From: an uncultured Prevotella sp.
Lineage (GTDB): Bacteria; Bacteroidota; Bacteroidia; Bacteroidales; Bacteroidaceae
Reading direction: 5' to 3'
NCBI GenBank assembly: GCA_900550365.1
Contig: URRR01000021.1
Coordinates: 1-40,629 of the forward strand
Length of the DNA: 40,629 bases
The notes under the pieces were generated by a model that saw only the letters and a program-made list of their open reading frames with translations, did not search any database and was not told the DNA's origin. The position numbers and the translations under genes were made by a program. Position 1 is the stretch's first letter. Every line of letters starts with the position of its first letter. Positions 15,904 through 23,054 of the stretch are shown piece by piece.

Positions 15904-16838
15904 CTTAACATTATCATACGCCGTAAAATAAGATTCTTGTAAGCCTTCCGCATGTCGTCAGGCAGAAACGAACGGTCAATAAGCTCAAACCACTTGGGCA
16001 GCACCCGCCCGAACTTACGCGCCAGATTGTCAATCACCTTCTCGTCAACGCCTGACGAAGTGATTGACCGTATGAAGTCAGACTTGCGCAGCTTACGCTT
16101 CTTTCCGTTAAGAGTAAGCGCCAGTTCCTCCGTATCTTCCGGCATGACAAGCGTTGTAGAGAGCATGTCGTAGGCCGGTGTTAGCGTGTATCCGCCGTGC
16201 AACGGGTTGTAGAGAGAGAAGTTCTTAAGGTGCATGTCGGCGTTGCCCGTAAGCCATGAGAACACCACAACCTCCCAGAAGTTGACCACGTCGAGCTGCG
16301 GAGCTGACGAATAGCGCCTTATCGCCTTGGCTATCTGCTCGTAAGAGCCCTTATACTTATATTCGGTAAGTCGCTCGGTGAGCTGGCACATGTCCTCCAT
16401 TGCCACCTTCGAGCCGTCGTCAAGGCGGTCTACACGCCGCGTGATGTAACACAGTTCGCCGTCGCTGAAACGTATCAGGCTGTGCGGCACGGTGACAATC
16501 TTGGCCGCTTCGGCCAAGTGCATGGTAAGATCCTCCAGCTCAGGCAAGGCCCTGTATGTATTAGTCTGCGGCTTAAGGATAAACCGTCCCCACAGTCCTA
16601 CGATAGTAAAGCGGTCCGGCTCGTTCCTTCCTCCCTTGTCAATGTCGAGCGAAAGCTTGGCCTGCACGCCGGTAAGCGTGGTCTGCGCGCGCACCACCTG
16701 ACGCGCAAGGTCGCCCAACTGGGCACGTACGTAAGGCAAGGCAGGGGCACTCTTGGTGCCGAAGAACTTGCGGGCGCAGGCCGGATGATAATCAATCTGC
16801 CCTTCTTTCAGCTCCTTATAACAGTAAAGACAACGCAT
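15900..16838 (-). CDS. hipT: HipT-like Ser/Thr kinase toxin (HipBST system)
   Basis: This 312-residue HipA-fold kinase lacks the usual HipA N-terminal subdomain, which is encoded separately upstream (hipS). The kinase core has a Gly-rich loop TLTGVQAKLS (T54, T56, K61), the ATP-binding lysine K89 in FILKP, catalytic D201 and N206 in GNADMHLKNFS, and metal-binding D224 in PAYDM. All key residues are intact, so it should be an active toxin kinase; in the known HipBST system HipT phosphorylates a tRNA synthetase. T54-L55-T56 lies where HipT proteins carry the autophosphorylated S-x-S pair. An N-terminal C3-x2-C6-x11-H18-x2-C21 motif looks like a small zinc finger. The target is not determined. 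Confidence 0.85.
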   Translation of the reverse strand: MRCLYCYKELKEGQIDYHPACARKFFGTKSAPALPYVRAQLGDLARQVVRAQTTLTGVQAKLSLDIDKGGRNEPDRFTIVGLWGRFILKPQTNTYRALPELEDLTMHLAEAAKIVTVPHSLIRFSDGELCYITRRVDRLDDGSKVAMEDMCQLTERLTEYKYKGSYEQIAKAIRRYSSAPQLDVVNFWEVVVFSWLTGNADMHLKNFSLYNPLHGGYTLTPAYDMLSTTLVMPEDTEELALTLNGKKRKLRKSDFIRSITSSGVDEKVIDNLARKFGRVLPKWFELIDRSFLPDDMRKAYKNLILRRMIMLR

Positions 16839-16849
16839 ATTAGTTAATT

Positions 16850-17064
16850 TTTAGAAGTTAATTCTTTGCAGGTAAAGAGCTAATTTTTAGGAGTTTAGGA
16901 GTTAGAAGGAGTTTAGGAGTTAAGACAAATGCCTTGTTGCGTGTATCATAACAATAGCAAAGCTAATGTCTTGATTCTCCTTGTTGTGTGTATCATCACA
17001 ATAGTAAAGCTAATGTCTTAACTCCTTAACTCCTTCTAACTCCTTAACTCCTAAGAATTAACAC
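16850..17064 (-). repeat. Word-repeat arms and a tandem 47-bp repeat between hipS and hipT
   Basis: AGGAGTTT-type octamers on the left (about 16888-16923) mirror AACTCCTT words on the right (about 17016-17053). Between them, two copies of a 47-bp unit start at 16932 and 16979. Each is a hairpin-like core (CCTTGTTG...CAATAG...GCTAATGTCTT). The 226-bp gap separates two genes that are normally adjacent in hipBST loci. The first 47-bp copy holds CAAAGCTA at 16958-16965, a possible reverse-strand -7 box (TAGCTTTG) for hipT. Confidence 0.7.
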
Positions 17065-17400
17065 CTAATTTCCTGCCTCCCCGCTTTCCTCAGGAATCAC
17101 GCTTACGGCCCCGATGCAGTCTTTACAGCAGGCCAGAAGCAGCGACATGCGGTCGCGCTGGTTTATCTTCCAGCTGCGCTCGGCTATTCCGAGCAGCCAG
17201 CCTTCAGGTATAAGACCGTCAAAAAAAGGGAAGAGCACGGTGTCGTGATACGCCTCACGCGTAAGCGGAAGCGTAAGACTGACGGCCTCTGCACCGTCAG
17301 AAGCGAGGTAGTCGGCGTCATACTCAAACGTGTAACCGTTCTCGTCTTCGGTCAGTCGGCCGGCCAACCGGTCATAAAGATATATCAAAGCACGTTTCAT
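17065..17400 (-). CDS. hipS: HipS-like antitoxin (HipA N-terminal subdomain)
   Basis: The 111-residue protein corresponds to the N-terminal couple_hipA subdomain of full-length HipA. It begins ALIYLYDRLAGRLTEDENGYTFEYDADYL and includes LPLTREAYHDTVLFPFFDGLIPEGWLL and a C-terminal DCIGAVSVIPEE. In the described tripartite HipBST modules this piece is HipS, the protein that neutralises HipT. Its ATG overlaps the hipB stop by 4 nt (ATGA), so hipB and hipS are translationally coupled. Its C-terminus ends cleanly well before hipT, with no sign of a frameshift joining the two. It is therefore a genuine separate gene rather than half of a broken hipA. Confidence 0.85.
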   Translation of the reverse strand: MKRALIYLYDRLAGRLTEDENGYTFEYDADYLASDGAEAVSLTLPLTREAYHDTVLFPFFDGLIPEGWLLGIAERSWKINQRDRMSLLLACCKDCIGAVSVIPEESGEAGN

Positions 17401-17624
17401 AAGCCCGTCGGTTTATTGTTGTTTACTATCTCGACAGCCCCCACCTGGCGGCCGAACAGGCGCAAGACCTGGTTTATCTTGTCCATGCGCAGCGTCTGTT
17501 TGCCCTGCTCCAGCTCACGCACGAAGCGCAGACCCACGCCCGACTTGTCGGCAAGGTCTACCTGAGTGAGGTTAAACTTCTTGCGCATCTCCTTTACAAA
17601 GTCAGCCAACAGCAAATCGTCCAT
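17397..17624 (-). CDS. hipB: HipB-like HTH antitoxin/repressor
   Basis: This small HTH_XRE (Cro/CI type) protein has ADFVKEMRKKFNLTQVDLADKSGVGLRFVRELEQGKQTLRMDKINQVLRLFG, the usual HipB fold. It should repress the hipBST promoter through the palindromic operators just upstream. The start at 17624 (MDDLLLADF, 75 residues) is preferred because the -7 box at 17702-17695 then leaves a leader of about 60 nt, and an AAGGG sequence precedes the ATG. An in-frame ATG at 17678 would add 18 residues but falls only about 10 nt after the predicted transcription start. Coupled to hipS by a 4-nt overlap. Confidence 0.88.
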   Translation of the reverse strand: MDDLLLADFVKEMRKKFNLTQVDLADKSGVGLRFVRELEQGKQTLRMDKINQVLRLFGRQVGAVEIVNNNKPTGL

Positions 17625-17678
17625 ACCCTTATTTTTAGTTAAACAGATGCGGAGAAGAGCGTTAAAGCATGTCTTCAT

Positions 17679-17696
17679 TACACCCTATCGGGTACA
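17679..17696. promoter_or_regulatory. Predicted HipB operator 1
   Basis: TACACCCTATCGGGTACA has a perfect ACCC-N4-GGGT core (17682-17693). It covers the predicted hipB transcription start and touches the -7 box. Two more copies of the core lie 42 and 83 bp upstream of hipB. Confidence 0.75.
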
Positions 17697-17702
17697 AATA
17701 TA
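17695..17702 (-). promoter_or_regulatory. -7 box of the hipBS(T) promoter
   Basis: The reverse-strand sequence TATATTTG matches TAnnTTTG. It is bracketed by operator 1 (over the start site) and operator 2 (at the -33 position), so bound repressor would block polymerase directly. Confidence 0.7.
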
Positions 17703-17720
17703 ATGAAAAATTATATTAAT

Positions 17721-17738
17721 TATACCTTTTAGGGTATA
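17721..17738. promoter_or_regulatory. Predicted HipB operator 2
   Basis: TATACCTTTTAGGGTATA is a near-perfect palindrome (ACCT-N4-GGGT core at 17724-17735). Its centre is 42 bp from operator 1, about four helical turns, and it overlaps the expected -33 region. Confidence 0.75.
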
Positions 17739-17761
17739 ATTTTATAAAATTTATTTTGCTT

Positions 17762-17779
17762 TATACCCGAACGGGTGTA
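17762..17779. promoter_or_regulatory. Predicted HipB operator 3
   Basis: TATACCCGAACGGGTGTA has a perfect ACCC-N4-GGGT core (17765-17776). Its centre is 41 bp from operator 2. It lies between the hip promoter and the SMR exporter gene, which points the same way and ends at 17839. Confidence 0.75.
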
Positions 17780-17838
17780 CATCTTTTATTCTGTCGGTGA
17801 ATATTAACGGGTGAACATAAGGCGGCAAGGCAAGCCTG

Positions 17839-18162
17839 TCAGTGCGCCATTTTCAGGCCTATGACCGATGCTATCAGCGTGGTGATAAAGAACAGCCGCC
17901 AGAACGTGGCCGGCTCTTTAAAGAATATTATGCCCGCCACGACGGTGCCTACCGCACCTATCCCCGTCCACACGGGATACGCCGTGCCTATCGGTATGGT
18001 CTGCACGGCCTTGGCAAGGAGCGTCATACTAAGCGCAAGACTTACAAGAAAGCCTGCTCCCCAGAGGTAATATTCAGCGCCCGAGACGCCTTTCATCTTG
18101 CCTAGACAGAAGGCAAAGCCCGTCTCAAACAGACCTGCCACAATAAGTATAATCCAGTTCAT
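17839..18162 (-). CDS. Small multidrug resistance transporter, Gdx/SugE-like
   Basis: This 107-residue, four-helix SMR protein exports cations in exchange for protons in the inner membrane. It has the essential membrane glutamate at E13 (IVAGLFETGFAF). The GTAYPVWTGIGAVGTVVAGIIFF segment and C-terminal IGLKMAH closely resemble the SugE/Gdx (guanidinium exporter) branch rather than EmrE. Members of this branch export guanidinium or quaternary ammonium compounds. No guanidine riboswitch was recognised in the 5' region. The gene is divergent from a Crp/Fnr regulator that may control it. Gdx-like is probable; the exact substrate is unproven. Confidence 0.85.
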   Translation of the reverse strand: MNWIILIVAGLFETGFAFCLGKMKGVSGAEYYLWGAGFLVSLALSMTLLAKAVQTIPIGTAYPVWTGIGAVGTVVAGIIFFKEPATFWRLFFITTLIASVIGLKMAH

Positions 18163-18200
18163 AAGTATGTATTTTTATGTATTAAAATAGTAAACGTTTG

Positions 18201-18208
18201 CAAAGATA
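18201..18208 (-). promoter_or_regulatory. -7 box for the SMR exporter gene
   Basis: The reverse-strand sequence TATCTTTG, followed by the GC of the box edge, lies about 40 bp upstream of the exporter ATG and matches TAnnTTTG. Confidence 0.65.
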
Positions 18209-18275
18209 TGGTCTTTGTCCGTCAAAATGTTTTACATTTGATAAAAAATGCAGCAGAATTAATCTCTTTTTTTCG

Positions 18276-18283
18276 TATTTTTG
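18276..18283 (+). promoter_or_regulatory. -7 box for the Crp/Fnr gene
   Basis: TATTTTTG followed by C lies 25 bp upstream of the ATG at 18309 and matches TAnnTTTG. Confidence 0.65.
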
Positions 18284-18308
18284 CATTATCTGAAAACATA
18301 CATACGGC

Positions 18309-18872
18309 ATGGATATAGAGCAGATTATATCACGGACTTACCCTCTGCCACCCTCGTCAATGGAGCAGCTTAGGCTCTGTACAACAGAGCTTTCACTGCC
18401 CAAAGGGCATCAGGTACTGCGCATGGGCAAGGTGGAAAAGGACATTTACTTCATCAGCCGGGGCATAGCCCGCGCCTATACCTCGGTAAACGGCAACGAC
18501 GTTACGTTCTGGATAGGTGAAGAGGGTGACACACTCGTGTCGATGAACGGCTACGTCAACAATCTTCCCGGCTACGAAACAATAGAACTTATGGAGGATT
18601 CCGTGCTCTACCGTCTGCGCCATACCGACCTTTGCCGACTCTTTCTTGATGACATCTACATAGCGAACTGGGGAAGGCGGTACGCCGAGACGGAGCTTAT
18701 AGCTACCGAACGACGGCTCATCTCGTTTCTGCTGACTGACGCTTCAGAACGTTACAGCCGCCTAATGGCGGACAACCCTGAATACCTTCAGCGTCTGCCG
18801 TTAGGCAGTATTGCCTCATATCTCGGCGTAACACAGGTAAGCCTGAGCCGCATAAGGGCTAAGATGAGATGA
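18309..18872 (+). CDS. Crp/Fnr family transcriptional regulator
   Basis: This 187-residue protein has a cyclic-nucleotide-binding-like beta-roll (LPKGHQVLRMGKVEKDIYFISRGIARAYTSVNGNDVTFWIGEEGD, about residues 30-75) and a dimerisation helix. A C-terminal HTH (PLGSIASYLGVTQVSLSRIRAKM, about 163-186) completes it. It lacks the FNR cysteine cluster and the canonical cAMP-contact signature, so it is the Bacteroidota Crp-like type with an unknown signal. It starts 146 bp from the divergent SMR exporter gene. Local control of the exporter is plausible but unproven. Iteron array C lies 45 bp after its stop. Confidence 0.88.
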   Translation: MDIEQIISRTYPLPPSSMEQLRLCTTELSLPKGHQVLRMGKVEKDIYFISRGIARAYTSVNGNDVTFWIGEEGDTLVSMNGYVNNLPGYETIELMEDSVLYRLRHTDLCRLFLDDIYIANWGRRYAETELIATERRLISFLLTDASERYSRLMADNPEYLQRLPLGSIASYLGVTQVSLSRIRAKMR

Positions 18873-18916
18873 GAGCCACCACCACCGGCAAGAAGGCGGT
18901 TTGCAGGCTGTTTTCC

Positions 18917-18997
18917 AAAAGGTCGTCTTTTACGTTGCGAAAGGCCACCTTTTAGCGTGTAAAAGGTCATCTTTTACAATGCAAAAGGCCGTCTTTC
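18917..18997 (+). repeat. 81-bp four-iteron array, copy C
   Basis: Units start at 18917, 18939, 18961 and 18983 (22-bp period): AAAAGGTCGTCTTTT, GAAAGGCCACCTTTT, AAAAGGTCATCTTTT and AAAAGGCCGTCTTTC. Spacers are acgttgc, agcgtgt and acaatgc. It lies between the crp-like gene and the alaS promoter. Its units are the most diverged of the five copies, yet the spacing is unchanged. Confidence 0.92.
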
Positions 18998-19074
18998 GCA
19001 AAGCCGGCGGCCGCAGATTTGGAATGCGCTCATTATCAACGTATTATGAATTTATCATGCATAACGGCAAATAA

Positions 19075-19106
19075 TTTGGCGATTTATCGGATTTTTTATA
19101 ATTTTG
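19075..19106 (+). promoter_or_regulatory. Promoter for alaS
   Basis: TTTG (19075-19078) and TAATTTTG (19099-19106) are separated by exactly 20 bp, a full match to the Bacteroidota -33/-7 promoter. It lies 27 bp upstream of alaS. Confidence 0.8.
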
Positions 19107-19132
19107 CCGTCCGATAGAAAACGTTTTATTAT

Positions 19133-21754
19133 ATGATGACAGCTAACGAAATACGTGAATCTTTCAAGAGTTTCTTTGAATCGAAAGGACACAAGATAGT
19201 ACCGTCGGCACCGATGGTAATCAAGGATGACCCCACACTGATGTTCACCAATGCAGGCATGAACCAGTGGAAGGATATAATATTAGGTACGCGCGACCCT
19301 GAACCGCGCCGCCGTGCCGACTCGCAGAAGTGTCTGCGCGTGAGCGGTAAGCATAACGACCTTGAGGAAGTAGGCCACGACACTTATCACCATACGATGT
19401 TCGAGATGCTCGGTAACTGGAGCTTCGGCGACTATTTCAAGGAAGGTGCGATTGACTATGCATGGGAATACCTCGTTGACGTGCTCCACCTTGACCCCAA
19501 GGACCTGTACGTAACGGTGTTTGAAGGCTCGCCGGAGGAGAACCTCGAGCGTGACGACGAGGCCGCTCAGTATTGGGCAAAGCACGTTCCGGCTGACCAT
19601 ATCATCAACGGCAGCAAGCACGACAACTTCTGGGAGATGGGCGACACGGGCCCTTGCGGACCGTGTTCGGAGATACACCTCGACTCACGTACACCCGAAG
19701 AGAAGGCCAAGGTGCCAGGCCGCGAACTGGTGAACAAGGACGACCCGCAGGTGATTGAAATCTGGAACCTTGTCTTCATGCAGTTCAACCGCAAGGCTGA
19801 TGGCTCGCTTGAGAAGCTGTCGATGAACGTTATCGACACCGGCATGGGCTTCGAGCGACTGGTACGCGCCCTGCAGGGCAAGCATTCAAACTATGATACA
19901 GACATATTCCAGCCCATCATAAAGGAGATTTCACGTCTCTCAGGCCTTGAATACGGTAAAGAGGAGAAGACAGACGTGGCCATGCGCGTCGTGGCTGACC
20001 ACCTGCGCGCCGTGGCTTTCTCAATAGCTGACGGCCAACTGCCGGGCAACGCTAAGGCTGGTTACGTCATCCGCCGCATCCTGCGCCGTGCCGTGCGCTA
20101 CGCATACACCTTCCTCGGACAGAAGGAAGCGTTCCTCTTCCGTCTCGTGCCGACGCTTATCGCCGAGATGGGCGAGGCTTATCCCGAGCTGACAGCACAG
20201 CGTGAGCTTATCATGAGGGTGATGAAAGAGGAGGAAGACTCGTTCCTGCGCACCCTGTCTAACGGCATCAACATGCTCAACGACGCTATGGCTGAAGTGA
20301 AGAAAGAGGGCAAGACCGAGCTTGACGGCGCCAAGGCGTTCCGCCTGTTTGACACTTACGGCTTCCCGCTCGACCTTACCGAACTTATCTGCCGTGAGAA
20401 CGGGCTGACCGTTGACGAAAAGCAGTTTGACGAGGAGATGCAGAAGCAGAAGGCACGCGCCCGCAACGCCGCAGTTGTTGAGAACAGCGACTGGACCGAG
20501 CTGCGCCCGGGCGAGCAGACATTCGTGGGCTATGATTATACCGAATATGAGTGCCACATCCTGCGTTACCGCAAGGTTACGCAGAAGAAGTCAACCTTCT
20601 ACGAGCTTGTGCTTGACAATACGCCGTTCTACGGAGAAATGGGCGGCCAGGTAGGAGACTGCGGCGTGCTGGTAAGCGAGAACGAGACGGTAAACATTGT
20701 AGACACAAAACGTGAGAACGGACAGTCTGTACATATCGTGAAGGAACTGCCCAAGCAGCCCGAAGCTGACTTTATGGCTTGCGTCGACACAGACAAGCGC
20801 GAGGCAAGTGCCGCCAACCATACGGCAACCCACCTGCTTGACTATGCTCTGAAGCAGGTTCTCGGCGACCATGTAGAGCAGAAAGGCTCTTACGTTTCGC
20901 CCGATACGCTGCGCTTTGACTTCTCTCACTTCCAGAAAGTAACCGATGAGGAAATCCGCAAAGTTGAGCGCATAGTCAACGACATGATACGTCAGGACAT
21001 CCCGCTCGACGAACATCGCGACACGCCCATTGAGGAAGCGAAGAAGATGGGAGCCATTGCACTGTTCGGAGAGAAGTATGGCGACAAGGTGCGCGTGGTT
21101 AAGTTCGGCCCCAGTGTTGAGTTCTGCGGCGGTATCCACGCTAAGTCAACAGGTCGCATCGGCATGCTCAAGATTGTGTCAGAGAGCAGCGTGGCTGCCG
21201 GAATACGCCGTATTGAGGCTAAAACGGGTAAGGAATGCGAAGAACTTCTTTACAATATTGAGGACGCCATGAAGGCTATCCGCGCACTGTTCAACAACGC
21301 TAAGGACCTGAAAGGTGTCATCGAGAAATACATCGAGGAACATGACTCCATGCGCAAGAGCATCGAGCACTTCCAGGCAGAGGCCGTTGAGCAGGCGAAA
21401 GACAAGCTGCTGGCTCAGGCAAGAATGATAAACGGAGTGAAAGTCGTGACAGCCGTTATCCCGATGAAGCAGGAAATGGCGAAAGACCTCGTATTCAAGA
21501 TTTCGGCAACGGAACCCGGTCATCTGCTCTGCGTTGTCGGCAGCGTATATGAGGGACGGCCTACGCTCAGCGTAATGATAAGCAAGGACCTCATCGCAGA
21601 CCACGGACTGAATGCCGGACAAATGGTGCGCGAGGCAGCGAAGCTTATTCAGGGAGGCGGAGGCGGCCAGCCTCACTTTGCCACTGCGGGCGGAAAGAAC
21701 CCCGACGGACTGTCGGCTGCAGTTGACAAGGTTGTCGAACTCGCAAATCTTTAA
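19133..21754 (+). CDS. alaS: Alanyl-tRNA synthetase
   Basis: AlaS charges tRNA-Ala. The 873-residue protein has the class II catalytic core with FTNAGMNQWKDIILG and RRADSQKCLRVSGKHNDLEEVG near the N-terminus. The editing domain carries zinc-site residues HTATH and CGGIH. A C-terminal C-Ala domain includes the glycine-rich GGGGGQPHFATAGG. All expected domains are present. Two adjacent ATGs (19133 and 19136) are possible starts; the second gives MTANEIRESF. The gene has its own full promoter and ends in a strong terminator. Confidence 0.97.
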   Translation: MMTANEIRESFKSFFESKGHKIVPSAPMVIKDDPTLMFTNAGMNQWKDIILGTRDPEPRRRADSQKCLRVSGKHNDLEEVGHDTYHHTMFEMLGNWSFGDYFKEGAIDYAWEYLVDVLHLDPKDLYVTVFEGSPEENLERDDEAAQYWAKHVPADHIINGSKHDNFWEMGDTGPCGPCSEIHLDSRTPEEKAKVPGRELVNKDDPQVIEIWNLVFMQFNRKADGSLEKLSMNVIDTGMGFERLVRALQGKHSNYDTDIFQPIIKEISRLSGLEYGKEEKTDVAMRVVADHLRAVAFSIADGQLPGNAKAGYVIRRILRRAVRYAYTFLGQKEAFLFRLVPTLIAEMGEAYPELTAQRELIMRVMKEEEDSFLRTLSNGINMLNDAMAEVKKEGKTELDGAKAFRLFDTYGFPLDLTELICRENGLTVDEKQFDEEMQKQKARARNAAVVENSDWTELRPGEQTFVGYDYTEYECHILRYRKVTQKKSTFYELVLDNTPFYGEMGGQVGDCGVLVSENETVNIVDTKRENGQSVHIVKELPKQPEADFMACVDTDKREASAANHTATHLLDYALKQVLGDHVEQKGSYVSPDTLRFDFSHFQKVTDEEIRKVERIVNDMIRQDIPLDEHRDTPIEEAKKMGAIALFGEKYGDKVRVVKFGPSVEFCGGIHAKSTGRIGMLKIVSESSVAAGIRRIEAKTGKECEELLYNIEDAMKAIRALFNNAKDLKGVIEKYIEEHDSMRKSIEHFQAEAVEQAKDKLLAQARMINGVKVVTAVIPMKQEMAKDLVFKISATEPGHLLCVVGSVYEGRPTLSVMISKDLIADHGLNAGQMVREAAKLIQGGGGGQPHFATAGGKNPDGLSAAVDKVVELANL

Positions 21755-21782
21755 ACCTGTTGAGCCTGACATAAAGGCAATG

Positions 21783-21821
21783 ACGGACCGGCATATATCT
21801 GTGCCGGCCCGTTATTTTTTT
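21783..21821 (+). terminator. Intrinsic terminator after alaS
   Basis: ACGGACCGGCA (21783-21793) pairs with TGCCGGCCCGT (21802-21812), with a small internal mismatch, followed by a T-rich tract (TATTTTTTT). Confidence 0.85.
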
Positions 21822-21947
21822 GTCCGCCGGACTGCCGGAAACTACAAAATGACAACTTCTTGGCAACAAAAAATTACCGGATAAGCACAAAATATAACCT
21901 TACAAGCATACCATGCGACCTGCTAATCCAAAGTGGCGAAACAGCGG

Positions 21948-21979
21948 TTTGCAATTTTCGGCAAATTAAGTTATCTTTG
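21948..21979 (+). promoter_or_regulatory. Promoter for the small HTH gene
   Basis: TTTG (21948-21951) and TATCTTTG (21972-21979) are separated by 20 bp, a full match to the Bacteroidota promoter. Transcription should begin near 21986. Confidence 0.8.
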
Positions 21980-22012
21980 CATACAGACAAATTCATTGTA
22001 TAACAACGTTTA

Positions 22013-22264
22013 ATGCCTATGGCAGGAGGACTTAATATGATGAAAACCAACCACGGACAGGTGATGATAGGTCCCATGGTGAAGAACAAGCTGAAGGAGC
22101 GCAGACATACTGTGGTATGGTTTGCGGCACAACTGGGATGTAGCAGAACCAACGTTTACAAGATTTTTGCCAAGCCCTCAATCGACGCGGAAGAACTATT
22201 CAAGATATCTAAAATACTGGACTTTGACTTTTTCAAGGTATATAGCGACAGGCTGCACGGCTGA
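22013..22264 (+). CDS. Small XRE-like HTH protein
   Basis: This protein of up to 83 residues has an HTH-like core (MVKNKLKERRHTVVWFAAQLGCSRTNVYKIFAKPSIDAEELFKISKILDFDFFKVYSDRL), resembling Cro/CI DNA-binding domains. ATGs at 22013, 22019 and 22037 are all in frame downstream of the promoter, so the first 8 residues are uncertain. There is no adjacent toxin, phage or plasmid gene, and the gene ends convergently 20 bp from a SprT-like gene. Bacteroidales carry similar small orphan regulators. Its targets are unknown. Confidence 0.75.
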   Translation: MPMAGGLNMMKTNHGQVMIGPMVKNKLKERRHTVVWFAAQLGCSRTNVYKIFAKPSIDAEELFKISKILDFDFFKVYSDRLHG

Positions 22265-22284
22265 AACGGGCCGGCATAAAGCCG

Positions 22285-22929
22285 TCATGGCAGCTCCAGA
22301 TCATGCATGCCGGCAAGCAGCCTGACGTAAGTCTCATCGGCAACTACCCTACCCCGGGGAGTCCGCACGACAGGAAAACGGGAGAAATAGTCGTCTGTAG
22401 AGATGTGCCATGAGAATGAACTGACATGGCCGGAACGCCTTATTACGCGGTCAATGGCCGTCACATACCTTGGATTTACTACTGAAACAACATGTCTGCC
22501 GTCATCCGTTATGACGGCCAATATTACTCTGGCACGTTTCTTTTTACCATGTTGTGCCACGGGTACGCCTGCCATACGCGCTGAAACAGTTATCCTCCAA
22601 CCGTCAGCATTGAGCCTGTCCATATGATGACGGAACACCTTTCCATGAGCTGAAGTGTCCTTAATACCTTTTGAAACGATATAAAGATGTATCATTTCGT
22701 GAAGGAGTATGCTCTTGAATCCGGTTTCGTCAACGTCATAATAGTTACTAAGGCGTATGGAATAAGCGGTTACAGACCTGAACAGATGCCGCTCCTTACG
22801 CCATGACATCGACCCGAGACGTGTGCGTGACATGCCTGTAGACAACACCGGCAACGGCAGTTCTCCACCGAAATACCGGTTGTTAAACCCTTCAAACCAT
22901 TCTTTTAACTGGTCAACACTTACAGACAC
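22285..22929 (-). CDS. SprT-like zinc metalloprotein
   Basis: The 214-residue protein has the SprT/Spartan-like zinc site H77-E78-M-I-H81 (HEMIHLY) with a third ligand at H95 in SAHGKVF. An upstream FNNRYFGGELP motif is typical of SprT domains. The C-terminal half (about 115-214) is basic and probably binds DNA. Eukaryotic Spartan cleaves DNA-protein crosslinks, whereas the role of bacterial SprT-like proteins is less clear. It lies 125 bp downstream of recA on the same strand, which is suggestive of DNA-damage biology but not proof. All three ligands are intact. Confidence 0.82.
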   Translation of the reverse strand: MSVSVDQLKEWFEGFNNRYFGGELPLPVLSTGMSRTRLGSMSWRKERHLFRSVTAYSIRLSNYYDVDETGFKSILLHEMIHLYIVSKGIKDTSAHGKVFRHHMDRLNADGWRITVSARMAGVPVAQHGKKKRARVILAVITDDGRHVVSVVNPRYVTAIDRVIRRSGHVSSFSWHISTDDYFSRFPVVRTPRGRVVADETYVRLLAGMHDLELP

Positions 22930-22935
22930 GAGACT

Positions 22936-23042
22936 TAAAATTAAGAATTAAGAAGTAAGAATTAAGAAAGAATGCAGCACGATTAATAATGAGCCGATGC
23001 TTTTCTTAATTCCTATCTCTTAATTCTTTATCATTATTTGCT
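22936..23042 (-). repeat. TTAAGAA word-repeat arms between recA and the SprT gene
   Basis: A left arm of TTAAGAA heptamers (about 22940-22970) mirrors a right arm of TTCTTAAT words (about 23002-23028). The two could pair around a roughly 40-nt core, forming an intergenic hairpin after recA. Confidence 0.6.
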
Positions 23043-23054
23043 TATAAATCTTAA

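Noticed and set aside
15900..17400. Split hipA pseudogene
   Set aside because: HipS starts with ATGA coupling to hipB and ends cleanly. HipT has its own start and complete kinase motifs. The two pieces match the known HipBST arrangement rather than a frameshift.
18163..18300. Guanidine riboswitch upstream of the Gdx-like gene
   Set aside because: The leader after the predicted start is only about 30-40 nt and AT-rich, with no ykkC-like motifs.
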